Assembly: GCF_030644385.1 (NCBI RefSeq)
Contig: NZ_CP130060.1
Coordinates: 62,001-126,000 of the forward strand
Direction of reading: 5' to 3'
From: Stomatobaculum sp. F0698
Lineage (GTDB): Bacteria; Bacillota; Clostridia; Lachnospirales; Lachnospiraceae
DNA length: 64,000 nucleotides
The position numbers were made by a program, and so were the translations under genes. Positions 33,783-41,973 of this stretch are shown here, piece after piece (within the stretch, counting starts at the first letter, position 1; each line of letters starts with the position of its first letter). Below the pieces are notes generated by a model that ran no database searches, was not told where the DNA came from, and saw only the letters and a program-made list of their open reading frames with translations.

Positions 33783-33813
33783 GGGCGCCGGTAATCCCCG
33801 GCGCCCTTTTTTT
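33783..33813 (+). terminator. Intrinsic terminator after metY
   Basis: A 9-bp G+C-rich stem (GGGCGCCGG with CCGGCGCCC) around TAATCC is followed by seven T residues. Confidence 0.93.
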
Positions 33814-33927
33814 GAATCTGAATCAGGCAATGCAGAGTGATAGGAGAAAAGAGTCGGTAGAAAGCCTCGCAACGCGAGCAGAATCAAGTCCGTCTTCCTG
33901 CAAGCGGCATGTCTGTGCCTCTGCTTC

Positions 33928-34167
33928 TTAGTTTTCTTCGGTGACATGAACCTTTGCCCACTCTCCGGTGGACGGATTCATGTACTCATGGTCTCCGATT
34001 TCAATCCAGCCTTCGGGGAGTGTCCCTTCTTCCTCCTCCTCTTCCGCATAGTCATCCGTATCGAAGACTTCTTGTCCTGAGCCGAGCACCTGCGTGTGAA
34101 AAACTATGCCTGCAAGCAAGAGGACAGCGGCAAGCGCCGCGAGCACAAAGTGCCTGCGAAGTTTCAT
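33928..34167 (-). CDS. Small membrane-anchored acidic protein
   Basis: A 79-residue protein with an N-terminal signal anchor (FVLAALAAVLLLAGIVF), then a strongly acidic stretch (six consecutive Glu) and a C-terminal GWIEIGDHEYMNPSTGEW segment that looks like a small beta unit. It is unrecognised. The ATG at 34167 is preceded by AAAGGAGAG. The protein is probably extracytoplasmic. Confidence 0.6.
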   Translation of the reverse strand: MKLRRHFVLAALAAVLLLAGIVFHTQVLGSGQEVFDTDDYAEEEEEEGTLPEGWIEIGDHEYMNPSTGEWAKVHVTEEN

Positions 34168-34348
34168 AAGAGCTCTCCTTTCCTGTAATAAACGACGGTA
34201 CCAAAGATAGAGTAACACAGTCAGAAAAAAATGAATCGACTGACAATATTCAGACAATTACCGCCGGAAAAAGCAAAACTTGCGGGGATGCACATGGTAT
34301 AATGGACGCAGGAAAAGTCATTTTGACGGTGAAAGCGAGGAAAAATGC

Positions 34349-35194
34349 ATGCAGATTCGTGAGATTCACAGTTTGTATTTCAGCCCGACGGGCGGGACGG
34401 CAAAGTATGCGCGGGCCATGGCGGAGGGAGCGGCGGAGGCTCTGGCCTGTCCCGCGGAAATAAGCTCCTTTACCCTGCCCCGGGAGCGGGAAGAAGTGCG
34501 TCATTTTTCGAGCGATGAGCTCTTAATCATCGGTTCCCCGACCTATGCGGGCAAGCTCCCGAATAAGATACTGCCGGATTTTCAGGAGAAGCTTCGCGGG
34601 GAGCATACACCTGTTCTTCTGTTTGTGACCTACGGAAACCGGAATTTCGACAACAGCCTTGCGGAGCTTTTGTCCGTGCTTCGGGCAAACGGTTTTCTGC
34701 CGCTTGCGGCAGCTGCCTTTGCCTGCCGCCACGCGTTTTCGGACCGCATTTGCCCCGAGAGACCGCGCGCCGAGGAACTCGCGGCGGCTCAAAGCTTTGC
34801 GGCGCGCGCGGCGGAGGCATTGAAGACTGCGGAGCGCGCGGCGTTGGAGACTGCTTCCCTTGCATTCGCCGTGCCGGGCGATGCCGAGGCGCCCTACTAT
34901 GTGCCGAAGGGGGAAGACGGTTCCCCCGCCAAATTCCTGAAGGCAAAGCCGCTCACGGATCTTTCGAAGTGCCTGCACTGCGGCGCCTGTGCGGCGCACT
35001 GTCCCATGGGATCGATTGACAGCTCGGACACCTCGAAGGTTCCGGGCATTTGCATTAAGTGTCAGGCCTGCGTGCGGGGCTGCAAGCAGGGCGCCAAGTA
35101 TTTTGAGGATGCCGCGTTCTTATCCCATGTGCGCATGCTCGAACAGAACTTTGCGACGCCGGAGAAGGAGAATTTATACCTATCCGCATTCTGA
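34349..35194 (+). CDS. EFR1-type flavodoxin/ferredoxin fusion protein
   Basis: A 281-residue protein. An N-terminal flavodoxin-like domain starts with the FMN phosphate loop FSPTGGTAKYA, followed by IIGSPTYAGKLPNKI. A C-terminal two-cluster ferredoxin domain carries CLHCGACAAHCP and CIKCQACVRGCK, each fit to bind a 4Fe-4S cluster. This is the EFR1 arrangement found in anaerobes; it probably shuttles electrons, partner unknown. ATG at 34349 lies eight bases after GAGG. Confidence 0.9.
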   Translation: MQIREIHSLYFSPTGGTAKYARAMAEGAAEALACPAEISSFTLPREREEVRHFSSDELLIIGSPTYAGKLPNKILPDFQEKLRGEHTPVLLFVTYGNRNFDNSLAELLSVLRANGFLPLAAAAFACRHAFSDRICPERPRAEELAAAQSFAARAAEALKTAERAALETASLAFAVPGDAEAPYYVPKGEDGSPAKFLKAKPLTDLSKCLHCGACAAHCPMGSIDSSDTSKVPGICIKCQACVRGCKQGAKYFEDAAFLSHVRMLEQNFATPEKENLYLSAF

Positions 35195-35485
35195 GAGAAG
35201 AAGAGAGATAAGCGCCGTTGCCTTGGGCGGTAAAACAGAATGCAGAGTGCTGTCTGTTTGCGGCGAAATATGTTTGTATGAAAAATCCGGAGCGACAAAA
35301 CAGACAAGGGGAAAGCAGCGCAGCGTGATTGTTGCCGCAGCTTGTGTTATGTGTGGCTGTGGGGAAAGGCAGAGAGAGGCTGGGCTATCGGAATAAGGGA
35401 GATGTCATGAAGCGATATAGGGCGTAGACAGCGATAGGCTTCCGCTGTCTACGCGGAAAAGCGCCGATACGTTTTCTGCGTACCT
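35195..35485. other. Intergenic stretch with a perfect 12-bp inverted repeat
   Basis: No convincing gene is seen in these ~290 bases. GCGTAGACAGCG (35422-35433) and CGCTGTCTACGC (35443-35454) form a perfect 12-bp inverted repeat with a nine-base loop, but with no T-run on either side. It may still end transcription between the two converging genes or be a repeat element. The rest shows no recognised RNA or promoter. Confidence 0.55.
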
Positions 35486-36109
35486 TTACAGCGGCGCACC
35501 TCCGCCGAGCAGGCGCTTTACAAAGCAGTCCAGGACCCTGGCGGTCATGCCCCAGATTAAGGGCTCGGTGTCCGGGTAGAGCGGAATATCGTACTCGCGG
35601 ACGGCAAAGGGGTAGTTCCTGCCGCCCTCGATTCTGTCATAGGGAAAGTTTTCAATCGGACGGGCAACAAAACTCCCCTTATAGTGTTCGGCGCGGTGGG
35701 TCAGGAAAAAAGAGAGCGGCAGGGTGAAGACCCGATCCACCTCGGCGGGGGAAAAGCTGCCGCGGTAGTCCTTCAGTTCCGCCGCAAAGGCGTAGATCTT
35801 CTGTCCGGAGGGACCGCTCACAATGCCGATTTCACCGAGCAGGGAGAGCTGAGCTTCCTCGAGTAAGAGTTCTTCCCGTGCTTCACGGAGAGCGGCTTCG
35901 AGCGCCGTCTCGCCTTCCTCGATGCCGCCGCCCGGAAGCGCAATGTCGCCGGGCTGGTGGCGGAGCGAGAGGGCGCGGCGCTCAAAGAGGATAAAGAGTT
36001 CTCCTTTTCTTTCGATGAGGGGAAGGAGGACGGCGGCCTCGCGTTCTTTTTTGTGCGGCGCAGGGCTGCGTTGCAGCGCGCTGCGGATATCGTTCAGATG
36101 GAAATGCAT
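35486..36109 (-). CDS. NUDIX hydrolase, CoA pyrophosphatase-like
   Basis: A 207-residue NUDIX protein. The Nudix box GGIEEGETALEAALREAREEL is complete. It is preceded by LSLRHQPGDIALPGGG, which resembles the UPF0035 signature of NudL/YeaB coenzyme A pyrophosphatases, so CoA or its derivatives are the likely substrate. GGGAAAGGA precedes the ATG. Divergent from the znuA unit. Confidence 0.88.
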   Translation of the reverse strand: MHFHLNDIRSALQRSPAPHKKEREAAVLLPLIERKGELFILFERRALSLRHQPGDIALPGGGIEEGETALEAALREAREELLLEEAQLSLLGEIGIVSGPSGQKIYAFAAELKDYRGSFSPAEVDRVFTLPLSFFLTHRAEHYKGSFVARPIENFPYDRIEGGRNYPFAVREYDIPLYPDTEPLIWGMTARVLDCFVKRLLGGGAPL

Positions 36110-36128
36110 GGCAATCCTTTCCCGGTGC

Positions 36129-36157
36129 TTGACAAAGCAGAGATAACGTCATAAAAT
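36129..36157 (+). promoter_or_regulatory. Promoter of the znuA unit
   Basis: TTGACA (36129-36134) and TAAAAT (36152-36157) are spaced by 17 bases. The transcript would start near 36163 and have a ~120-base leader. No Zur-type palindrome was identified with confidence. Confidence 0.75.
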
Positions 36158-36162
36158 AAAAC

Positions 36163-36282
36163 GAGCTTTCAAATTCGAAGTGCACAGTCGGCGGCAGTGG
36201 CCCTCTCGGGTCACATGCCGCCGTTCCTGCTAGTGAAACTGCGGCTCGAGTTTGTCGGCATTATAACATAAGGAGGAGAGAC
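36163..36282 (+). promoter_or_regulatory. Structured 5' leader of znuA, class unknown
   Basis: A long stable hairpin (36190-36222) forms from GGCGGCA-GTGGCCC and GGGTCAC-A-TGCCGCC around a TCTC loop, 14 bp with one bulged A. It is followed by a less paired segment and by GCTCG-AG-TTT, which can pair with AAACGAGC near the transcript start and would close the whole element. There is no T-run, so it is not a terminator. I do not recognise the class. A metal- or protein-responsive translational control ahead of znuA is possible but unproven. Confidence 0.45.
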
Positions 36283-37356
36283 ATGAAATTCAAACGTTGG
36301 ATGGCAATGGCAACTGCGGCGGTGCTGGCAATCGGCACCTTGGCGGGTTGCGCACAGGGTGAAAAGAAGGCGGAGACAACTGCGGCAAGCAGTGCGGAGA
36401 GCAGTGCAGCGGCAAGCGGAAAGCACTTAAAAATCGTAGCGACCATTTTCCCGGAGTATGACTGGGTGCGGCAGATTCTCGGCGACGAGGCAAAGAACGC
36501 AGACCTCACGCTGCTCCTCGACAACGGCGTTGATTTGCACAGCTATCAGCCGACTGCCGACGATATCGCAAAGATTTCGGAGTGCGATCTCTTTATCTAT
36601 GTGGGCGGAGAGTCGGACGGCTGGGTGCAGGATGCCCTGAAAGAAGGAAAGAATCCGGACCGCAAAGTCATTAACCTCCTTGAGGCGCTCGGCAACAACA
36701 CGAAGGAAGAAGAAGTGGTCGAGGGCATGCAGGCAGAGGAAGAGGAGCACGAGAGCACGGCTGCGGGTGAAAGTGCGGCGGCCGGTGAGAGCTCCGAGGC
36801 CGAGGAGGAAGAAGGACCGGAGTACGATGAGCACGTTTGGCTTTCGCTTCGCAATGCGAGAGAGCTCTGCGAGACCATTGCCGAGGACTTAAAGAGTCTT
36901 GACAGCGCAAATGCATCGGTCTACGATGCGAACTTAAAGAAGTACGAGGGTGAGCTCGATGCGCTGGATCAGCAGTATCAGCAGACGATTAATGCCGCGG
37001 GCAATAAGACCCTGCTCTTCGGTGATCGCTTCCCCTTCCGCTATCTGGTCGACGACTACGGTCTTAAATACTATGCGGCCTTTGTGGGTTGCTCGGCGGA
37101 GACCGAGGCGAGCTTTGAGACCGTCTCCTTCCTCGCAAAGAAGATGGATGAGCTCGGCCTTAAGCACGTCATGACGATTGAGGGACCGGACAAGAAGATT
37201 GCGGCGACCATCATCGAGAACACGAAGGACAAGAATCAGGATGTGCTCGCCCTGAATTCGATGCAGTCCGTCACCTCGAAGGACATTGAGGCGGGCGAGA
37301 CCTACCTCGGCGTCATGCAGCAGAACCTCGAAGTTCTGAAAAAGGCGCTGCAGTAA
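36283..37356 (+). CDS. znuA: Zinc/manganese ABC transporter substrate-binding lipoprotein (ZnuA-like)
   Basis: A 357-residue lipoprotein (lipobox LAGC, Cys23) of the cluster A-I metal-binding SBP family. IVATIFPEYDWVRQIL and VDLHSYQP (first metal His) are followed by DEHVWLSLRNARE (second His). The position that usually holds a third His reads FGDRFPFRYLVDDY, so Asp or Arg replaces it, and a late TIEGPD segment ends the site. In place of the His-rich loop of classical ZnuA there is a very acidic loop (residues about 146-185). It most likely binds Zn2+; Mn2+ cannot be excluded. AAGGAGGAG precedes the ATG. Confidence 0.88.
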   Translation: MKFKRWMAMATAAVLAIGTLAGCAQGEKKAETTAASSAESSAAASGKHLKIVATIFPEYDWVRQILGDEAKNADLTLLLDNGVDLHSYQPTADDIAKISECDLFIYVGGESDGWVQDALKEGKNPDRKVINLLEALGNNTKEEEVVEGMQAEEEEHESTAAGESAAAGESSEAEEEEGPEYDEHVWLSLRNARELCETIAEDLKSLDSANASVYDANLKKYEGELDALDQQYQQTINAAGNKTLLFGDRFPFRYLVDDYGLKYYAAFVGCSAETEASFETVSFLAKKMDELGLKHVMTIEGPDKKIAATIIENTKDKNQDVLALNSMQSVTSKDIEAGETYLGVMQQNLEVLKKALQ

Positions 37357-37402
37357 GAGATACAGACAGAGGGCGCTTGCGCCCCCAACAGAAAGGTAAC
37401 AT

Positions 37403-38110
37403 ATGGCACAGCTTCTCTGCCGGGACTTGACACTCGGCTATGACCAAAAAAGCATCCTGGAACACTTGAGTTTTGAAGTCAATGCGGGGGATTACCTCTG
37501 CATTGTGGGGGAAAACGGCTCGGGCAAAAGTACTTTGATGAAAACCATACTGGGGCTGCAGCCCCCGCTCGCCGGAACGGTGGAGCGGGGCGAAGGCCTC
37601 CGCGCCAATGAGATCGGCTATCTGCCGCAGCAAACCGTGGTGCAGCGCGATTTCCCGGCTTCGGTCGAGGAGATTGTGCTCTCCGGCCGGCAGGGCAGAA
37701 CGGGCCTCCTCCCCTTTTATCGGCGGGTCGACAGGGAGAGCGCAGAGAAGAATATGGAGCGCATGGGCATTACGGAATTCCGGAAGCGCTGCTACCGGGA
37801 ACTCTCGGGCGGACAGCAGCAGCGCGTGCTGCTTGCGCGGGCGCTCTGTGCGACCGAGAAAATGCTGCTCCTCGATGAGCCGGTCTCGGGTCTGGACCCG
37901 AAGGTCACGGCGGATATGTATCAGCTGATTCAGGGCCTGAACGATGAGGGCATTACCATCATTATGATTTCTCACGACATTGCGGCGGCGGTCAACTGCG
38001 CGACGCACATCCTGCACATCGGCAAGAAGGTGTTCTTCGGCACGAAGGAGCAATATAAGAACTCCCGGCTCGGCGAGTGGTTTTTACAGGAAGAGAGTGT
38101 GAACGCATGA
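37403..38110 (+). CDS. znuC: Metal ABC transporter ATP-binding protein
   Basis: A 235-residue ABC ATPase: Walker A GENGSGKST, Q-loop LPQQ, signature LSGGQQQRV, Walker B MLLLDEPVSGLD and the H-loop ISHD. It energises the adjacent ZnuB permease. GAAAGG lies about seven bases before the ATG. It overlaps znuB by four bases (ATGA). Confidence 0.95.
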   Translation: MAQLLCRDLTLGYDQKSILEHLSFEVNAGDYLCIVGENGSGKSTLMKTILGLQPPLAGTVERGEGLRANEIGYLPQQTVVQRDFPASVEEIVLSGRQGRTGLLPFYRRVDRESAEKNMERMGITEFRKRCYRELSGGQQQRVLLARALCATEKMLLLDEPVSGLDPKVTADMYQLIQGLNDEGITIIMISHDIAAAVNCATHILHIGKKVFFGTKEQYKNSRLGEWFLQEESVNA

Positions 38111-38961
38111 TGGCAATGATAGAAAAAATTCTCTTTTATCTGCAGTACCCCTTTGTGCGCTATGCCCTCGTTGTCGGCGTGTTGATTGCGCTGAGTTCCT
38201 CTCTGCTCGGGGTGACCCTGGTCTTAAAGCGCTACTCCTACATCGGCGACGGCCTTTCTCATGTGGCCTTCGGCGCGATGTCCGTGGCCTCGGTGCTAAA
38301 GCTCACAAACCAGATGGTTCTCATTTTGCCGGTCACGATACTCTGTGCCGTGCTTCTGCTCCGCACGGGCCAGAACAGTAAAATCAAGGGCGATGCGGCC
38401 ATTGCCATGCTCTCGGTCGGCGCTCTGGCCTTCGGCTATCTGGTCATGAACGTGTTCTCGACTTCGGCGAATCTCTCGGGCGATGTCTGCTCTACCCTTT
38501 TCGGTTCCACCTCGATTTTGACGCTGACAAGCCGCGAGGTGATGCTCTGCGCCTTGCTCTCGTTTTTGGTGGTCTGCCTCTTTATTGTCTATTACCAAAA
38601 GATTTTTGCGGTGACCTTCGACGAGAATTTTGCGCGCGCCTCGGGGACCGATGCGGATCGCTATAATCTACTGATTGCGATTACGGTCGCGGTCATCATC
38701 GTACTCGCCATGAATTTGGTGGGATCGCTGCTTATTTCGGCGCTGGTCATTTTCCCGGCGCTCTCGGCAATGCGGCTGTTCCACAACTTTAAGAGTGTTA
38801 CCATTTGTTCCGCGCTGCTCTCGGTGACTTGTGCGCTGCTCGGCATCCTCGCATCCATACTCGCGGGAACGCCGGTCGGCTCGACCATCGTCGCGGCGGA
38901 TGCAATCGCATTCGGGCTTTGTTCCCTGATTGCGGCGGTACAGCGGAGGAAGACAGCATGA
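38107..38961 (+). CDS. znuB: Metal ABC transporter permease
   Basis: A 284-residue ABC-3-family permease with about eight membrane spans. GVTLVLKRYSYIGDGLSHVAFG near the N-terminus and GSLLISALVIFPALSAMRL in the second half are family signatures. ATG at 38107 is chosen for the four-base overlap with znuC. It also overlaps the next lipoprotein gene by four bases, showing a tight operon. Confidence 0.94.
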   Translation: MMAMIEKILFYLQYPFVRYALVVGVLIALSSSLLGVTLVLKRYSYIGDGLSHVAFGAMSVASVLKLTNQMVLILPVTILCAVLLLRTGQNSKIKGDAAIAMLSVGALAFGYLVMNVFSTSANLSGDVCSTLFGSTSILTLTSREVMLCALLSFLVVCLFIVYYQKIFAVTFDENFARASGTDADRYNLLIAITVAVIIVLAMNLVGSLLISALVIFPALSAMRLFHNFKSVTICSALLSVTCALLGILASILAGTPVGSTIVAADAIAFGLCSLIAAVQRRKTA

Positions 38962-39605
38962 GAAACAGAAACTATGTGCTCACGGCAGCGCTGGCGTTAG
39001 GACTTTTGCTCAGCGCCTGCGGCGGCGCGGACGGCGCAAAGAGCCGCGGCGGCAGTCAGGCCAAGGGTGTGAATGAGGTGCTCGAGTCCGGGCAGCAGGC
39101 GGCGGAGAGCCAAAAAGCGGAGAGTTCAGAGACGGGCGCTTCGCAGGAAACGGTCGATATCACCGCGGCGAGCCGCGTGGTCGAGGAGAGCAGTGAGGCA
39201 TCGGTCGACTTAAAGGGCGCGGACGGCACGGACATCGACCTCACGAAGCTGAGCGCGACCATGGTCTTCTCGGAGGTCTATAACATCATGGTGAACCCCG
39301 ACAGTTGCATGGGGAAGACCATACGGATGAAGGGGCTTGTGGCGATTTATCACGACGAAACCAAGGACTCGGACTATTATTCCTGTATCGTGCAGGACGC
39401 GACCGCCTGCTGTGCGCAGGGAATCGAGTTCAAGCTTGCGGACAATTACCGCTTCCCGGACGACTACCCGCCGGAGGGCTCGGAAATCACCGTGCGCGGG
39501 CGCTTTGATGTCTACAAAGAGGGCGAGTACAAGTACGCTGTCTTAAAAGACGCAGTGCTCGAGAACGTCAATACCCAAAACGAGGGCGAGACAACGGCGC
39601 CGTAA
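38958..39605 (+). CDS. Lipoprotein with OB-fold-like domain, metal-transport associated
   Basis: A 215-residue lipoprotein (lipobox LSAC, Cys21) with a long Ser/Glu/Ala linker and a C-terminal domain at about 100-200: MVFSEVYNIMVNPDSCMGK, IRMKGLVAIYHD, YYSCIVQDATACCAQG, and a final ITVRGRFDVYKEGEY strand. The pattern of Gly-Lys, GF/GLV strand and a Cys-Cys pair resembles the C-terminal domain of the YcgQ/TIGR03943 zinc-linked family, an assignment from memory with moderate confidence. Its four-base overlap with znuB links it to metal uptake. Confidence 0.68.
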   Translation: MRNRNYVLTAALALGLLLSACGGADGAKSRGGSQAKGVNEVLESGQQAAESQKAESSETGASQETVDITAASRVVEESSEASVDLKGADGTDIDLTKLSATMVFSEVYNIMVNPDSCMGKTIRMKGLVAIYHDETKDSDYYSCIVQDATACCAQGIEFKLADNYRFPDDYPPEGSEITVRGRFDVYKEGEYKYAVLKDAVLENVNTQNEGETTAP

Positions 39606-39636
39606 GCTGGGTGCAGACAAACAGATACAACAAAAG

Positions 39637-39676
39637 AGCTGCGGGACGAAATGTTCGTCCCGCAGCTTATTTTTGC
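39637..39676. terminator. Bidirectional intrinsic terminator
   Basis: AGCTGCGGGACGAA and TTCGTCCCGCAGCT form a perfect 14-bp stem with an ATG loop. TTATTTTTG follows on the plus strand and CTTTTG on the minus strand, so it can end both the znu operon and the convergent Rrf2 gene. Confidence 0.9.
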
Positions 39677-39691
39677 GGAAAGCGTTACCGC

Positions 39692-40102
39692 TTATTGTTT
39701 TCCGAAGAGCATGGTCGCGAGCGAGTCCCGCTTTAATTCGCGGTCCAGTCTCGCCTCCAGATCCGTCAAGTAGGCGCGGGTCTCACACGGTTTCTGTGTC
39801 GCCTCCATCCACTCGCAGCAGTAGCCGCCGGAGGTACAGTGGTTCACGCGCTCGTCCGGCTGAAAGACTTTCAGGAGGTCATAGAGCGTAAGAGCGGATA
39901 AATCCGCTGTGAGGCGCACGCCGCCGCCGACACCGCGAACCGCGGTGATAAAGTCGGCCGCAGCCAGCTTCCGTATGATTTTATAGGCGAACTTTTGCGG
40001 AATCAGCTCGTCTTCGCAGAGTGCGCGCATGGTGTGCATATCCCCGTCGCCGAGGCCGCGCAGGATGCGGAGCGCGTAGTCAAGTTCCCGTGAAATCAGC
40101 AA
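39692..40102 (-). CDS. Rrf2-family transcriptional regulator
   Basis: A 136-residue winged-helix regulator (ISRELDYALRILRGL, LIPQKFAYKIIRKLAAADFI, VRGVGGGVRLTA). Three separated cysteines with a CC pair (CTSGGYCCEWMEATQKPCE) resemble the cluster-ligand loop of IscR/NsrR proteins, so an Fe-S cluster sensor is possible. The start is TTG at 40102 with GGGGGAAAG just upstream; no ATG fits. Its target is unknown. Confidence 0.88.
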   Translation of the reverse strand: MLISRELDYALRILRGLGDGDMHTMRALCEDELIPQKFAYKIIRKLAAADFITAVRGVGGGVRLTADLSALTLYDLLKVFQPDERVNHCTSGGYCCEWMEATQKPCETRAYLTDLEARLDRELKRDSLATMLFGKQ

Positions 40103-40179
40103 GGTATCTTTCCCCCTTTATTTTGTCAGTAAAAGTATACCGAAAAGGGATGGAAAGAACAAGCCGCTTTTCCGCGGGC

Positions 40180-40512
40180 TTATTCGTAGACCGTCTCGAC
40201 CTTCATAAAGACGAGAATTAAGATGAGACGGAACAAATAGTAGGCGGGCAGGATGCGTGTCACCAGAAAGTAGAAGGCATAGCGCGGGCCGCCCGCAGCG
40301 CGGAGCGCCTTCGGATCCAGATAGGCATGGTTCTCGTTGTTCTTTGCATGCAGGGCGTAGAAGAAGAGCGCAAGGAAGAGCAGGAGTACCTTTAGGCCGA
40401 TGCGAAGCAGGGGGTCCATAGGCACAAAGGACAGACAAAAGGCGGTGACAATCGAGACGACATACAAGCGAAACGCGATGAAGCAGAGCTTTTTCTGACC
40501 GGCAGTATTCAT
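40180..40512 (-). CDS. Hypothetical membrane protein
   Basis: A 110-residue protein with about three membrane spans (residues ~12-32, 34-55, 80-102). It is unrecognised. GGAAGGAGGAAAG precedes the ATG at 40512. A good promoter lies upstream. Confidence 0.7.
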   Translation of the reverse strand: MNTAGQKKLCFIAFRLYVVSIVTAFCLSFVPMDPLLRIGLKVLLLFLALFFYALHAKNNENHAYLDPKALRAAGGPRYAFYFLVTRILPAYYLFRLILILVFMKVETVYE

Positions 40513-40570
40513 AGCTTTCCTCCTTCCGAAAGATTGAGCGCAAAAACCGCAAGCTGGAATCTATAACTTG

Positions 40571-40598
40571 AGCATATCATTCCGGTAGAAAAAAACAA
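40571..40598 (-). promoter_or_regulatory. Promoter of the hypothetical membrane protein gene
   Basis: On the minus strand TTGTTT (40598-40593), a 16-base spacer and TATGCT (40576-40571). Confidence 0.5.
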
Positions 40599-40651
40599 TA
40601 AAGCACAGAGAAACGTAAGAAAACGTCAGAAACTCATCTCGATCTTTGGAC

Positions 40652-41896
40652 TCAGAACAACATTTTGCCGCGCTTCATGACGCGGGACACGATGTTCACG
40701 CCGGTCCGGTAGGGCAGGAACTGAATCGAGGGATAGCGGAGGAAGATGAGGTCCGCCTGCTTACCCGGGTCTATGCTGCCGATTTCTTTCTCTCTGCCGA
40801 CTGCCGCGGCACCGTTTAAGGTGAGCGCCGTGACCACCTCTTCGATTCGCATGCCCATGTAGATGCAGCCGAGCGCAATGAGGAGCGGAATCGAGTTGCT
40901 GAAGCAGCTGCCGGGGTTCAAATCGGACGCGAGCGCGACCGCGCAGCCCGCATCTATCATCTTCCGCGCGGGCGCATAGGGCTCCTTTAAGCAGAAGGCC
41001 GTGAGCGGCAGAAGGGTTGCGATCGTGTTGCCCTCGGCGAGAAGGCGTATACCCTCATCGGAGGCCTTTAAGAGATGGTCCGCGGAGTGCGCGCCGCAGC
41101 GCACCGCCATCTCAGCGCCGCCGAAGTTCGGCGCAATTTCGTCCGCGTGGACTTTCAGGCGGAAGCCGAGCTTTTTCGCCTCCTGCAGGTAGTGCGTGGA
41201 GTCCTCGATGTTAAAGACGCCGGTCTCGGTGAAGATGTCCGCGAATTCCGCAAGATCTTCTTTTTTGACCTCCGGCATGACCTCGGTCAGCATGTAATCG
41301 AGGAATTCGCGCTCCTTGCCCTTCCACTCGGGCAGCACGCTGTGCGGCCCCAAAAAGGTGCGCACCACATCGACCGGGTGGCTTTCGTCCAGTACCTTCA
41401 TCGCGCGGAGCATGCGAATCTCGGTGTCCTTATCCATGCCGTAGCCGCTCTTGCCCTCGACCGTGGTCACCCCGAGGCGGAGCATGGTGTCAAGGCGCTC
41501 ACGTCCCACTTCGACCAGTTCCTCGAGTGTCGCCGCGCGGGTCGGGGTCACGGTTGCGTTGATGCCGCCGCCCTTTTCCATGATGGAGAGATAGCTCTCG
41601 CCCTGCAAGCGCCAGCCGAATTCGTCGGCGCGGTAGCCGCCGAAGACAAAATGGGTGTGGGAGTCCACAAAGCCCGGGAGTACGGCCTGTCCGTCCGCAT
41701 CGATGAGCTCTGCCGTATGGAAGTCAACCTCCTTGTCCAGTTCCTCGGTCGTGCCGACCAGGACAATGCGGCCGTCCTCGATTAAGACAGCGCCGTTTTT
41801 GATGATGCCGACTTCTTTCATCTCGCTGCCGTGCTTTGCCTTGTCACCGCTGCAGGTCACAAGCTCCGCCGCGCGGCGGATGTAAGTTCGCTTCAT
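40652..41896 (-). CDS. hutI: Imidazolonepropionase
   Basis: A 414-residue amidohydrolase that opens 4-imidazolone-5-propionate to N-formimino-L-glutamate, step three of histidine breakdown. Metal motifs are VDSHTHFVFGG and KVHADEI, with LASDLNPGSC supplying the late Asp and GKSGYGMD typical of HutI. GAGGAGGT precedes the ATG. It follows hutU by 77 bases, with a terminator between them, so expression needs read-through or a promoter in that gap. Confidence 0.95.
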   Translation of the reverse strand: MKRTYIRRAAELVTCSGDKAKHGSEMKEVGIIKNGAVLIEDGRIVLVGTTEELDKEVDFHTAELIDADGQAVLPGFVDSHTHFVFGGYRADEFGWRLQGESYLSIMEKGGGINATVTPTRAATLEELVEVGRERLDTMLRLGVTTVEGKSGYGMDKDTEIRMLRAMKVLDESHPVDVVRTFLGPHSVLPEWKGKEREFLDYMLTEVMPEVKKEDLAEFADIFTETGVFNIEDSTHYLQEAKKLGFRLKVHADEIAPNFGGAEMAVRCGAHSADHLLKASDEGIRLLAEGNTIATLLPLTAFCLKEPYAPARKMIDAGCAVALASDLNPGSCFSNSIPLLIALGCIYMGMRIEEVVTALTLNGAAAVGREKEIGSIDPGKQADLIFLRYPSIQFLPYRTGVNIVSRVMKRGKMLF

Positions 41897-41931
41897 ACTG
41901 TGTTTACCTCCTCAAAAGTCGTAGTCCTGTC

Positions 41932-41967
41932 AAAGAAAAACCGCGGCGCAGGGGAACTGCGCCGCAG
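41932..41967 (-). terminator. Terminator between hutU and hutI
   Basis: On the minus strand CTGCGGCGCAG, TTCCC and CTGCGCCGCGG form a stem of 10 of 11 pairs followed by TTTTTC. It lies just after the hutU stop and could set a lower hutI level or attenuate it. Confidence 0.82.
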
Positions 41968-41973
41968 TGAAAA

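Noticed and set aside
35325..35396. Short GTG-started frame ending in a lipobox-like VMCGC
   Set aside because: About 23 codons, no Shine-Dalgarno site, no conserved feature.
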